NCBI GenBank assembly: GCA_003008705.1 | Contig: PDUO01000021.1 | Coordinates: 312,766 to 376,765, forward strand | Source: Pezicula radicicola | Taxonomy: Eukaryota > Ascomycota > Leotiomycetes > Helotiales > Dermateaceae | Reading direction: 5' to 3' | DNA: 64,000 bases | In this document: positions 34,907 through 47,203 of the stretch, one piece after another | How the letters are laid out: every line of letters begins with the position of its first letter | How positions within the stretch are numbered: the stretch's first letter is position 1 | The notes under the pieces: model-generated | What the model was told of the DNA's origin: nothing | Databases searched by the model: none | Seen by the model: only the letters and a program-made list of their open reading frames with translations | Translations under genes and position numbers: made by a program

Positions 34907-36519
34907 ATGCAGTGTGATATCTGCTTTCGTACGGGTGGCCGTAGGCTTCCCTTCCTCTGTCCAACAGATGCACGCAACCTACTCTATGAACCTCGAATAC
35001 AGCACGCCCGAGTTCTGCTTGAGAAAGATGCCCTCGACCAGCAGGTTTCCGCCCTAGTTTCATCGTCCGCGGACAAAACTGATGGTAGTGAATCTGCGAC
35101 ATCTCCAGCGACAGTGAGTCGTTGGGATGTCGATCAAGTGCTTGCAGAGGCAGAACAGGCTACAGACAGAACCCAACAGATCATTGCTCATGCAGACGAG
35201 CTGCGGGCTAAAGTCGACAAAGCCAGGGAGGACATAGCCAAGAAAAAGGCTGCTTTGGCACGCAGGAAATCAGAACTGGCTTCTGCATCGAACGGGGTTG
35301 AGTCGAGGAGAACTAGACAGACAGAAGAGGTTGAAAAAGCTGTGCGGATGACTAGGTACAAATGGAACCAGACGCATTCTGTAACTGCTTCCTCGAGGGT
35401 ATTCCTTTGTAGCGAGGCAGCGAAGCTCTACGGATTGCGAAGAGCAAGAAGGAATAGCGGATCAGAAGAATACTTAATAGGAGGAATACCGATCGTGGAC
35501 CTGCGCGCAATGAATAGTAAGTGCCTTTTCTCGTGCATGTCGCTTTTACTTACTGGTTATCGATAGCCGCAGTCCCAGCACAAGTAACAACAGCGTTGTC
35601 ACATATGGTCCACCTTCTCATGCTGACAACGCACTACCTATCTATCCGGCTCCCGGCCGAAGTTACGTTGCCGCATAGAGACTATCCCCTCCCGACTATC
35701 TTCTCATTGTCCGCATCGTACAAGCACACTAATGTTCCTTTCCCAGGCAGCACGCCTGCCCATTCCTCTACCAATAGCCCAACCACCTCTCGCCATGGAG
35801 AAACGCCAAATCAACCTCGACCTCGGCCGCTCTTCATTACCAAGCCACTTCCTATGCTTGCGACTGAGGATCCAGTAGCATATTCCCTTTTCCTAGAAGG
35901 TGTCACGTTACTGGCCTACGACATTGCATGGGTGTGCAAGTCACAGGGTATTCCTATAGGTTCAGAAAGCCCTAGTAGCTTTGACGATATCTGCGCCTTA
36001 GGACGAAACTTTTACAACCTTCTCCTGAGCTCTCCTCCTCGGTCTTTACCTGCCAGTCGTGCGCCGTCTTCTCAATCGACACCAACAAAGAACGGGATTC
36101 GAGATACCGAATCTGATATCGAAGATAAGAAAAAGGGTCAACCAGGTTCACTGATGGGATACTACTCTCATGGAACAGCTCATTCCTTCCTCGGTGGTGC
36201 AGAAGCAACAGAGTTCATACGTAGTTGGAAATTGCCATCACCTATGAAACTAACGGATCGACTGAAGGCAAAACTGATGAGCGAAGTTGAGACTGCACAA
36301 TGGGAGGTACTCGATCGGGATGCCTGGGCAGTAGATGACGAAATGGGAGATGATGGTGTTGTGATTGGTGCCAGAAAAGAGGGAAACCCGCGTAGGGAAG
36401 AGCCAGGCATGCAGAGCTTTATGAGTATGAGGACGGTCATGGATGCAGTAGAGATGATCGGAGGTGATGGCGAGAGAAAACCTGGCACGAGCGGTTACAC
36501 GTTGGTGAAGCCGAGATGA
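34907..36519 (+). CDS. Autophagy protein, ATG14/UVRAG-like
   Basis: Subunit of the class III PI3-kinase (Vps34) complex of the ATG14/UVRAG (Barkor) family, acting at the phagophore or endosome. Exons 34907-35516 and 35567-36519 (50-nt GTAAGT..TAG intron) give 520 aa. The N-terminus has CDIC and a third Cys before TDARNLLYEPRIQHARVLLE, as in the fungal family. A coiled coil follows (about 70-150, with DELRAKVDKAREDIAKKKAA). The C-terminal domain has LSHMVHLLMLTTHYLSIRLP, EVTLPHRDYPLPTIFSL and VAYSLFLEGVTLLAYDIAWV, then an FDDICALGRNFYNLLLS motif. Whether it is the autophagy-specific (ATG14) or endosomal (UVRAG/Vps38) subunit cannot be settled by eye; I lean to ATG14. Confidence 0.8.
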
Positions 36520-39500
36520 TTGTCATCCGTATTTGCTTCGCACAAGGAGTACAGCGTGGCGTTCAGAAGGTATGGATGGAGGGTCAATAGAATAGAATAC
36601 ACCGTACACTACCCACTGTGATCTAAGCTTTTACTTATAGCTCTATGTACACTACATATAGACAAATAAATTTATTGTTTAATGCTCGCCACGGTCGCTA
36701 CGGTCACTGTTGTTTTTGAAAGTGAAGAGAGGATTACACACATAGGTAATCTTACAAATACGGAAGTGAGAGGCGCCAAAACAATTAATTGCCTTGGTTA
36801 CCTACCTAGCCTGTTTCCTAGTTGGTCGCAGCTACGCAAAAATTCAGATCGCGCGACGGTTTCCTTTTTAGAACACCAAGTAACATTTATGATTTAAGAA
36901 CAATTGAGAAGTTGGGCTATGTATCATTAACAATTCACCGACAGCTCAATGATTGACCTTCCTCGACATAGAAAGGAAGAAATGCTTCGAGCGCCCATCT
37001 CAATTACCTGATCAAGTGTACTAACCACCTTCAAGCAACAAAATATTGGCGTTGTTAAGGACACTAGTCTCAAATGCTGTACACCGTTGTCCGCCTTCAG
37101 TGCAACAAGAGCATACCCAGCTGGATGGACGGTGGGATTTCATGGCACACACGTGTCCTACAATTTGATGTACCTGGAGGTAGTACTGGTACTGTACTAC
37201 TGCGGGGTTTCTAGTTTCTGCTGGAACTTCCCAATTCATTTTTAGCTATGACTAGCGCAATTGAGGCTTTGATATTTGATACTGTGCTAACGGTTCCTCT
37301 GGCGCACCTACTGCTATTGTTTTACCACCACTTTTGGCGGTGTTTCGCCTTTCTCTCGTCTGCTACTACTACCTTACTTTTTTTTTAAGCTGAGCTTCCG
37401 GGAAGTCACGAACTTGAATACTACTCGTCGCTAAGGAATGTGGATCGGCGCGTACTTGTCTCGTTTCGATCGACTAACCACCATCTCAAAAAGCTAGAGA
37501 GCTACTGTACACTCAGCTGAGTCTGTGGAGGAGCGTAGAAGGAGTGAGATGTTCTATCTTGAAGTTGTTTTGGCCATACAGCCTGCAGGACAGTGTTCTC
37601 TTTCGTCCCTTGCACACTGTATACAAGTGACTCAGAAACTGACTTGTGACAGCATGATTTTCTTCGCTCAATTCAAATCTTTGTGCGCCTTCCCACCCCC
37701 GATATGGCCGAAAGAATGAACAAGAAAGACTCCGTGAAAGCAACCTGGAACTCTTACCAATGGCACACTCGCACCACGCCACACAATGTGTACTTGATGA
37801 GATTATGAACGTGTCCTTGACAAATATGGCCTTCAATCGCCGGAGAGGGGAAACACCAACTTCAATGTTGAGCAGATAGTGTTGAGATGCAGCTTCCAGG
37901 CCTTCCCTGTTTCTTTTTCTGAGTTCCAGAGTACTTAGAATGCGCACACGACCAAATCGAAAACAATTTGCATCCAAAAAATCCTGAAGAACCAATGAAC
38001 TCTCGAGCAAAACGCATAAAGACTGGATACAAGCCTTTTGAGGTCCTAATCACATGGGAATCATTGGGGCAAAACTTAGGTTGAGTCGAGTATGCCCGAG
38101 GATTTGAAAAAAAAAGTTGGCAAAGTTGTGAGAGCTTTTCACACTTTTCACACTCGTGCAGGAGTCACGATCTTTTGAACCACTCACGGGGGCTTGCACA
38201 ATGGAGCATAAAAATCTCTTTATGCATAGTGACATAACAACACTCAAAAACTACTCGCCCAAGCACCCAAGCGTGCCTGGGACCTGACTTGGGCACGGAA
38301 TTTAGGCCTTGCCCAGGTACAGCAAGCCTCTCTATGGTGCAACGTAAGCAGCGAGAAGCACTCGCGGCACTTCGTCGTCGCCTGTGCGAATTGGCTGCAG
38401 ACGCCTTTCGGCTAGCTTTCGTCATACGACAGAGCCCAAGAGTGCGTATACGGGAGATTTGGAGCAGGCTGGCTGGATGCTTTCAAGAAATTTAGAGCCC
38501 GCAACGGGGCCCGAGGGGGGATGGATCCCATCTTTTCCTCCCCAACGGCAATGGTAATCTACGCAGTCTCCACAGCTGCGTGTTGCCGTGGGTGCTGGCG
38601 CGATGTTTCGTCGTGGGCGCCATGATTATTCTGCGCGAAGTTACACATGACGCCCGCAGATGCCAGCAAAGTGGTAAATGGGTCGGTCGAGAGGACTCGA
38701 CATTTCAAGACATGATAAGATTGGCGCATCTACAATAAGATACAATCGTGGTTATTTTGGCAAGGCGAGGTGATGAGGAGGGGACCGTTTTAAATTTCCT
38801 TGCCCCGGAAGCGCATGGAGAGGTTCTTATTTTGTTTTCGCATGCTTTTTGATCCCGTCTCTCCCCCCTTCCCCATTTGCGCGCTGCCTTGAACTTTGAG
38901 GATCAGCCGGTGGGCAGGGCCTGATTGGCCACCAAGCTAAGATGCGATGCGTGTTTACCCCTGGACGACCGATGAGGTTTGTTCGGCCAGCCAGTCACAG
39001 GGCGCCGTACCTGAACGGAAGAGATTAGATGAACCATGCGAAATGGAAGGCTCCAGCAGGCTGTACAGGGCCCTTCCCAGCACGCCCCGTCGCCTGTCAG
39101 TCCAGGCCAGGGCAAGACTGAGAGAGTGGGTTTCCAGTGGGCAACTGGGCACTGGCAATCTGGTTGGCCACGGCAGCACTCAGTAAGTCTCATTTTGTGA
39201 GGTGTGAACGTGCCAGCGAGTGGGTGCAGCGCCCAGAACGGTTTTCCTATGATTACCTGCGAGTCCGCCCCCTTCCTTCCCTTCTGCTTCCTCTCTCTCC
39301 CTTCCATCGCAATCCTTCGAAAGGTCGCCGTTGACACTCGTTCCTTACTTGAATATTATATTCATTCACACTCTTTGAGCTTGAATCACAGCTCCCCACA
39401 CTCCTTACCACCAACGGCTTCAATTCGATCGTACTCGATTCAATTAACCAACCAACCAACCAACCTAATACCCAACAAATATTGTCAATTGCATAGTATT

Positions 39501-39538
39501 AGTATTATCACGACCTTTACGACCGAACCCCGTTCAAA
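36520..39538. other. 3-kb stretch without a supported gene
   Basis: Balanced composition. The longest frames, 37513-38010 minus (165 aa) and 38903-39337 minus (144 aa), match nothing I know. The last few hundred bases, with pyrimidine-rich tracts and CCAAC repeats (about 39446-39470), are the promoter and leader of the Asp f 4-like gene. Confidence 0.4.
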
Positions 39539-40575
39539 ATGCGTTACTCACTTGCATCCGCGGCCATTCTGTCCGCTATCACCGTCGGTGAAGTCATGGC
39601 TGGGCCTACCCACCACATGCACCGTCACCTCCACGAGAAGAAGGAGTAAGCTGGACTTTTATGCCATATCATCGTCGCAGGATTGCCTTGCTGATTGCTC
39701 CTAGTATCGTCAATGTTGAGAAGCGCGCCGACATGGTTACTGCTACCATCGATGGACAAGTTGTCTCTTGGGTAAACAACTACTTTGGTGGAGCTGCATC
39801 TACCCCAACCACTTCGTCTGCTGCTACCGTCAAGACCGCTGCCGCCGTTGTCGCCTCGGTCACCTCTGCTGCAACCAAGGCTACCGCCACTGCCACCAGC
39901 ACTTCCTCCTCGACCTCGTCCCTCGTGAGCGAGCTTTCTTCTCTGCTTAGCATCTGGAACGACATCGTTGGTTACTCCAACGACCTTACCTCGTTCGGTT
40001 CTTCTTCCACCACATCAGGCTCGGCTGGTGACAACTACTACGGAAACTGCGGTTCCCCATACGGATCTAACATCATCAAGGTCGACTCTCGCGATGGCTA
40101 CGACTACACCGTCGAGTTCATCAACTCTTCTGGTGACGAGATGTCTGTTTTCATCTGGAACAAGATCGGTTCTGATGGCCAAGTCCTCTCTGGATCTGCC
40201 CTTGCACCAAAGGACACTGCGCTCACATTCGCCCTCGCTTCAGGCGCATCCCAAATTGTTGCCTTCGACGAGGACTCTCAAGTTGGATGGGCCCAAGCTA
40301 CTGACAGCATTGCTGCTTCCGGTGCCTTCGCTACTTCATGGGGTGAGGCCAACTTCGTTTCCACTGGCAGCGGATACGACTTGTCTGCCATCATGAACCC
40401 AGACGGAAACACCTACAACATGAGCATCAGCTCAACCGAGGCCGACTGTGTATCTGACATGACCCAAAACTACTGGTTGACCGCCACCGAGCCAATTGGT
40501 GATAGCGATGGATCTTGCTACATCGCCCAGAGTACCGCTACCTTGACCACCTACATGGGAGGAACCGTCTCATAG
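39539..40575 (+). CDS. Asp f 4-like secreted cell-wall protein
   Basis: Secreted protein of the family named after the Aspergillus allergen Asp f 4; likely wall-associated, molecular role unknown. Exons 39539-39645 and 39705-40575 (GTAAGC..TAG intron) give 325 aa. Residues 1-21 form a signal peptide (MRYSLASAAILSAITVGEVM). A Kex2-like KR at 42-43 is followed by VTATIDGQVVSWVNNYFG (47-64) and a Thr/Ala/Ser-rich linker open to O-glycosylation. The C-terminal domain starts NYYGNCGSPYGSNIIKVDS and includes VFIWNKIGSDGQ, IVAFDEDSQVGWAQA and FATSWGEANF. Codon use is GC-rich at third positions, unlike its AT-rich 3' flank, which suggests high expression. The linker motif recurs twice in the TOS1-like protein at 53-55 kb. 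Confidence 0.85.
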
Positions 40576-41320
40576 ACAAATGTTTGATGCTCATGTTTTC
40601 TGGATTAGTTTTCATTTGTCGTTTCTGGTTGGCTATTTAAATGGACAGGTGTTGGGTTTTTGTCGTTGATCAAAAATCACATATTCTTGGGGTTGCACAT
40701 ATATCTAAGGGGAGGAGTTCAAGACTCGAAACTCATCAGTCAACAATTTTTGGTAAATAGTGTAATGTACAAAAGACTACTCTATGTTTTCCAAACCACC
40801 TTTTTAAACTCTATTGGAAATGTCTTTAAGGAATGACACACTTTTATTGTTGATTGATCTTGTTGCTCTTGTGTTGGTTGGTGGTTTGAATTGCGATTTA
40901 TCTTTCTTCTCTTTTCTCGTCGCTCGTTTGATTTCTTGATACTTGTAGGTACTTGCTAGCAAGTGAGGTTATAAAAAGTTACCTTATCCTCTTTCAGGAC
41001 TTTTGAGATTCTATTAAAATGAATAGTGCTATCGTACGTAAGTGGTTTATTCTTAGATAAGGTAGGGTGGGTATCATAAGGTAGGTAAGGTAATGAGGAG
41101 CGGACGTTTACTCAATTAGTGTTGGTTGGTGGTGATATAAATAGTTTCGCTCGCTTCTATTCTGCGATACTATACTAACTATACTTTATACGTCTGACGA
41201 CACCTCTCTTACGAAGTACTGTTTATAGAATTAAGTACGTTTCTGTTTCTTAGGTATTTGAAAGCTTCTTTCTTTGTTCATTGGGATTTTTGTTTTCTTT
41301 CTTGTTTTGGGTTGTTTTTT

Positions 41321-41385
41321 GAGGGGGGGAGTTGGGGTTTGGGGTTTGGGGGGTTTGAGGGGTTGAGGGGTTGAGGGTTTGAAGG
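41321..41385 (+). repeat. G-rich tract, possible G-quadruplex
   Basis: Runs of three to seven G separated by TTT, TTGA or AGTT (for example GGGGTTTGGGGTTTGGGG) satisfy the usual G3+N1-7 pattern several times over on the plus strand. Confidence 0.7.
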
Positions 41386-41578
41386 TTTGATAGACGGTTT
41401 AATATGTTGTTTTAGGGGACCGCCATCATGAAGTTGTTTTAGTGTTGTGATGGGGGTGGTAGGTTGAGTGGTTTTTTTTTTGGAAGGGGAAGGGAGATTA
41501 TTTAGAATTGGGGGTTTGGGGTGGGGTGGATGCTAGATTGTTAGGTATTGCCATATTGGATTGCTGGGTTGTTGGATG

Positions 41579-41608
41579 GTAGGGTAGGGTAGGGTAGGGT
41601 AGGGTAGG
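41579..41608. repeat. GGGTA tandem repeat
   Basis: About six head-to-tail GGGTA units. The unit is one base shorter than the fungal telomere repeat TTAGGG, so this is not a telomere. Confidence 0.85.
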
Positions 41609-44587
41609 AAGTTGGGGGCAGAGTTGTTTTGATTTGTGATAGATGGGGATGGTGGTTATGACTTGACCGTGATTGGTTGTCTTAAACTGATGTAATGTAG
41701 TAGGCTAGAGGGAATTGGAATTAGGTACTGAGTAAGAGGATTGGGAGGCTGGAATATAAGTTATCTCGACTAATGGGAAGTATAGATAGGGTGGATAATG
41801 TTTGCTGCTTGTGGTGTATTGATGTCTATGTTGCGTTAGAGGTTATTAGTTCTTAATAAACCAACAGGAAGGAAAAGTAATTTCACTTAGAATCAAAATT
41901 TCAAAATTTCAATAGCTCTTCTAGTATTTTTTATATAGGTAAGTTTTCTCTTTATCTCTCTTCTTGGGGCCTTCAATGCGTTTTTCCTGGTCCCTGGAGG
42001 ATATTATTGCTTGTGGTGTCAAGGTCGCTCAGCGATTGCTTGAACTGTCGCTAGAGAAAGAGATTACTTGTATTCGTTGTTAGGTGAGAGAGAAGAGTTT
42101 TCAAGATTTAGGGCAGTATTGATTGGGTTATAAAAGTCAGGTGAGTTATTTGAGTCAAGTTGGTTATGAAAGTAGAGTTAGTTACTCAAATAAAAAGCTG
42201 GGTAAAGCCTTCTCTTGGAAGTGGATGGGATGTCTTTATGCAGCTATGTTGCCTGGGCTTGGTAATTGTTATAGAGGTGAAGAAGAAGAAGAAAAAGCAT
42301 ATATTATTTCATGAAGATTTTATCTACTTGGGTATGAAGTACTTGCTCTCATTTTGGGAGGTAATTGAATATATGTGTATTGTTTTGGAGTAAACTATGG
42401 TAAGGGTAGGTAGACAGACTTCTCTTGAAATTTGTACAAGCAATGTCAAAGTCAAATCTCAAAGTCCGTTCATTTTTTTTAAGTACTCGGCATAAATCCC
42501 TTTTGAATTTGAAACTGGAATAGGAGTGTATCACACACCACAACAAGCAGTCAAATGTTCGACTGAACACATCATAATAAAATTTCCCGTGTAGTCTACG
42601 ATACTCCCACGTGGACACAACATCATACTTGTTACAGACCGTTTGCCAGCTAGGTTTCTAGAAGTAACTTTGATGGTTTCTTCTTGCGGGAACTTGCAGC
42701 TTTGCGGGTTAAGTGCCGGCCGGACACTAGGGATGGGGTTTGTGTTTAGCTACACGGTAACGGTTGTTTTGCAGGTGGTAATTTGTTAAAGTTTGTCGAA
42801 TTTTCTTGGGTTTGAGTTTTGAAGAATTGTAGGCGGGATAATAGGATTAGCAAGCAATAAGCTGTGTCTGAGAGTTAGATGAGGCCTCTTTTCTTTTTCT
42901 TTACTCTGACCCTCTGGAAGCAAATGATTACCAAGTTTCAAATCCTAAATGTGTGAATCACATATGTTTGACTGAGCAATACTGTCATATTTTCACAGTT
43001 TATCAAACTTTTCTAGAAAAATAACCGCTAATTTCTGAAGCGTTTTTCTGAAGTATGGATTGGTGTTCAATGCAGCCAGCCATGATTGATGACGGCTGTA
43101 GCCGACATGCGGGTTCTGAGTTCAGCGAGTTAACCTTCCGGAAGATGTGGCGCTTACTACTCGTAGCAGACTGGCAATACCAACCAAGTAGGAGAAAGAC
43201 GGCCTGGACTGGAAACATATGGTAATTATTTCGCGGGATGTATGGACCTATAAAATACATTAGGAAATTATCTTGCCTCAGACGAGGTTGGTTTCGGTGA
43301 TTGGCTTGCAGCGTGGCATTGACTTTGGAGACATGCCAAGGCCCAGGTGGCTCCCGCTCCCCGGGCATCTGATAGGAAGGCGCCGGCGCCCACATCTTTT
43401 GCTATTATTCCTGCTCGCCTCTCATCTCCTCCACACAATCAACTGTACCTCGCAAGGACTCCTTGTTTTGAACACCATCTTTGGCTTATATACTTTGGAG
43501 AAATAGGCGCTCGATAGTCTGAGCCAGCGTGACCATTACAGTACGACAAACTTGGAACAGGATGGATGAGATCTAGTGATCTGCAAGCGCAAGTAGTGCT
43601 GCACGACATCCGCCGAGATGTACTGTAGGGTGATTGCCTGCAGTGCGCATGCTCTCTCTTGAATAGAGATGTCACCATTTGAAGAGTGATTGGCAAATCT
43701 CATGAACGGTAGATATGCAGTGAGATATCTTCGCTTTCTCCTTTTAGTTGGCTTTGCATCATGACACGACTGCGACCGTCACGAACGCTCCTTGCGTGCA
43801 TCTTGTTTGGGAGAAAGCATCACAGTCGCAGAGTACTTGAAGATGCAACAGACTATGACGCCCCAAATACAGCTTCACCGCCACTTCCCGTCATATTCTG
43901 ATGGTCTTCTTGGAGGAGCAATCATCATGTTTGGTGTCATGAAAACATAAAAGCTGGGCTTTTAGCATGGCTGGAAATGTGCTGATTGGCTGGACTAGCC
44001 AGTAGCTAGCTCTTTCCAACAGCAGTCAACGTCGCCATACCTTCTGTGACTGCACCTCACTTAAGTTCAGTCCACCAGCAAAGCACTGCAGGAACATATC
44101 CAACATTGTGTTGATGTTTCATCGCGATCCAGACTCTGTCTGCATCCAACAAAGGGATAAAAGGTTGAACTGAAGTGGACGATATCTAAGGACCAAGACT
44201 TGGTTCCTGGTAAGCGGGTGTTTTAAGCTCCCGATGTGAATCCACACATGCAGTGAGCATGTGGTGGTGCATGGAAAAGATCTCGGTAGAGATTTTCGCT
44301 ACTCTGATATAAATTGGTCAATGGGAGATGTCTTCACTTTCCAAGCCCTTATCTACATCGACTTCCGGAGTATAGCCATGATCTTCATAGCTTATTGTAG
44401 GTAGCTTATCGAATCGATATCGCACTACAACTGGTCAGCACTTTTCCATCACGATATTTGGTGTCCATTAATTATTCACGAAAGGACCGAAGGACCCAAA
44501 GCCATTATCGGCGTTGACCGTCTCGCCTTTTCGCTAACCTCCACAATCCCATCTGCACACCCAACCAACACACCACCCCTGCCAGTT

Positions 44588-44617
44588 AGATAAGTCTTCC
44601 ACATTGATCCATTATCA
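44588..44617 (+). promoter_or_regulatory. GATA-factor sites upstream of the purine/cytosine permease
   Basis: AGATAA at 44588-44593 and the complement of TGATAA at 44612-44617 lie about 160-180 bp before the start codon; the complement of CGATAA lies further upstream at about 44407. Fits nitrogen control by AreA/Nit2-type factors (inference). Confidence 0.45.
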
Positions 44618-44771
44618 TATAAGGTCATCTTACTCCCCTCACCTGTTTCCAATCAAGCAACGCGACACTCTCAGCAGCAGCTTCCCAGTTTGAAGTCTGG
44701 AAATCCTTCTACTGCCCATCTAGTTCCCCAAAAACTTCTTTACACCCCAGATCTTTCGCACTACCGGCATC

Positions 44772-46483
44772 ATGTTCAGCAACAGCAAGGCTGATTATGA
44801 TGTAGAGGCGACTGCGGAGAAAAACAGCAATGAGATCTCCAGCACAGACATCCCAGATAATGGAGCTGTCCAAGCAGAGACTTTCGCAGTTGGCGACAGC
44901 TGGTACGCAAAGACGCAGCGACTTGCAGGAAAGTTTGGAGTTGAGCAACGCGGTATTGAGAGAGTACCAAGTGATGAGAGAGATGAGAAGACTGGCATGT
45001 GTAGCATTGGCACCTTGGTAAGTTATCCATAAATCACGCGTTTTTGCCTATACTAATGAAGTATCTAGTGGCTCTCAGCCAACATGGTTGTGTCCGCCTT
45101 TGCCATCGGTGCTTTGGCCTACCCCATATTCTACCTCGGATTCGTTGACACCATCTTGGTGATCTTCTTTTTTAATATCCTCGGTATCTTGCCCGTCTGC
45201 TTCTTCTCGACTTTCGGTCCTCGTTTTGGTCTCCGTCAGATGGTCCTTTCTCGATTCTGGTTTGGCTGGTATGGCGTCAAGATCAGTAAGTCACATTTAC
45301 ATTATCATCATCCGCACCAAAATCTAACTCTCTAAAGTTGCCGTCTTCAATATCCTCGCTTGCATTGGTTGGTCCTCTGTCAATACGATCGTGGGCGCTC
45401 AACTTTTCAATGCCGTAAACCCAAGTATGCCAGGCTGGGCTGGTGTCATTGTAATCGCAGCAGCTACCTTCCTCGTTACCCTCTTCGGATACAAGATCGT
45501 TCACACCTATGAGCGAGTAAGTAATACCTTCCACGCAACACACTCTCAGCTCGCTAACATAAAAACAGTACTCCTGGATCCCCTGCTTCATCATCTTCCT
45601 AATCATCCTTGGTCAATTTGCGCACTCCGGCGAATTCTACAATATCCCCATGGGAGTCGGCAAGAGCGAAGCAGGAGCCGTCCTCTCATTCGCCGCATCA
45701 GTCTTCGGATTCGCAACAGGATGGACCTCATACGCAGCAGATTACACAGTCTACCAACCCGTCAACCGACCCCGCGTCTCAGTAGCCCTCTGGACATTCG
45801 CAGGTCTAGCATTCCCCCTCCTATTCACCGAAATGCTAGGAGCAGCCGTAATGTCCGCCTCAGTCAACAATCCCACATACTACAACGCATACGAAGATAC
45901 CGGAATCGGAGGACTCCTAGCAACAGTCCTAGTACCAAGATTCGGAAAATTCGGACAATTCTGTCTCGTTATCCTAGCCCTCTCAATCATAGCAAATAAC
46001 TGTCCAAACATCTATTCCGTCTCCCTGTCCCTCCAGCTCCTAGCTCGAAAATCTCAACGTGTGCCCCGTTTCATCTGGACTTTTATCGGTACTTTAGTCT
46101 ATATAGCAATTGCCATCCCAGGATACAATCACTTCGAATCCGTACTCGAGAATTTCATGTTGCTTATCGCTTACTGGTTAGCTATCTATGAAGGAATCTC
46201 CCTTTCCGAGCATTTCTTCTTCCTTGGTGGTTTCGCTGGTTATCATCCCGAGAACTACATGGATAAGAGCAGATTACCTCCGGGAATTGCGGCTATTATC
46301 GCTTTTTGCTTTGGGGTTATGGGCGCTGTTTTGGGTATGGCTCAATCTTGGTTTACTGGTCCTATCGGTAAACTTTGTGGCACTGAGTTTGGAGGAGATG
46401 TTGGCTTTGAATTGGCTTTTACTTTCTCGGCTATTTCATATTGTGGGATGAGATGGATTGAGAAGAAGAAATTTGGTCGTTAA
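44772..46483 (+). CDS. Purine/cytosine permease, NCS1 family (Fcy2-like)
   Basis: Proton symporter for purines and cytosine in the plasma membrane, nucleobase:cation symporter-1 family, Fcy branch. Exons 44772-45017, 45069-45285, 45338-45516 and 45569-46483 give 518 aa; all three introns are 51-52 nt with GTAAGT-type donors. The N-terminal cytosolic part ends in GKFGVEQRGIERVPSDER, typical of Fcy proteins. Twelve hydrophobic segments follow. Key stretches are WLSANMVVSAFAIGALAYPI, PRFGLRQMVLSRFWFGWYG, NILACIGWSSVNTIVGAQLF, FGFATGWTSYAADYTVYQP, ANNCPNIYSVSLSLQLLARK and AYWLAIYEGISLSEHFFFLG. The C-terminus is short and basic. Which nucleobases it carries is not readable by eye. Confidence 0.92.
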
Positions 46484-47203
46484 AATTTCGCAGTCTATCT
46501 ATTTGAGTTAAGACTCTACCTTTTCCACTTTTTTATTCTCTAGCTGTGAAGACAGGATGGAAGGGACGAAGGTTATAGATTGGTGATTGTCAGGAGTTTT
46601 GTTTTATGATATTTTCTGTTTTGAGATACCGATAGATACCTGAAGGAGGGCAAGGCAGGTTTGTTTGATATACAGAGAGAGAGGGGGGGAGAGGCTTTGG
46701 TCCTTTTACGATGGATATAATGGGTGTGGATTCGGCAAATGATACCAAACTGGAGCTTGGCTAGGCTTTTCTTGCATGCGATGCTTTTGCGATGGATATT
46801 ACGCGATCAAATGATCCAAATGGATGGAATTTGGAGACTGGCTTTTTCTCCTCTCAGGATCAAGGAATGGGGTTTTTTATAAAAGCAATGATTGTTACTT
46901 CTTTCTTCGTTTTGAGGGTGGACATTAGGTGTCCTTCCTAGTAGGTGGAGTGGAATTGTTAGATTAGATAATTCAAATGAAATGAAAGAAGTTTTAATGC
47001 AATGGATTGGTGCTATTTTATAAATTCATCTTCATGGCCTCCATAGGGTCTCAGGTTAGTGTAGAGGTATTAAAATCTTCTCTTTATTTATTCATTGTAT
47101 TTTGCCTTTTGGTTAGAAACTCCTTGTTGGATGTTATTAAGGTGTTCAGCAAAGTCAAGCTACACCTTTGCAACCATGGCTACCTATTCATCATTCAAGA
47201 CAT
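46484..47203. other. Intergenic, no gene seen
   Basis: 3' flank of the permease gene followed by AT-rich DNA with only short frames. Confidence 0.4.

Larger units (their letters stand above)
40576..44771. other. 4.2-kb gene-free stretch with G-rich repeats
   Basis: No gene supported. 40900-42400 is AT-rich with long G-runs on the plus strand (41321-41385) and a GGGTA tandem (41579-41608). 42800-44770 is balanced with only short frames. The last 300 bases are the promoter of the permease gene. Confidence 0.45.

Noticed and set aside
37513..38010. 165-aa minus-strand open frame
   Set aside because: No recognisable family, signal or splice pattern; such length is expected by chance over 3 kb of balanced DNA.
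38903..39337. 144-aa minus-strand open frame
   Set aside because: No family resemblance and it overlaps the probable promoter of the Asp f 4-like gene.
41579..41608. GGGTA array as telomeric repeat
   Set aside because: Unit is five bases, not TTAGGG, and the array is short and internal.
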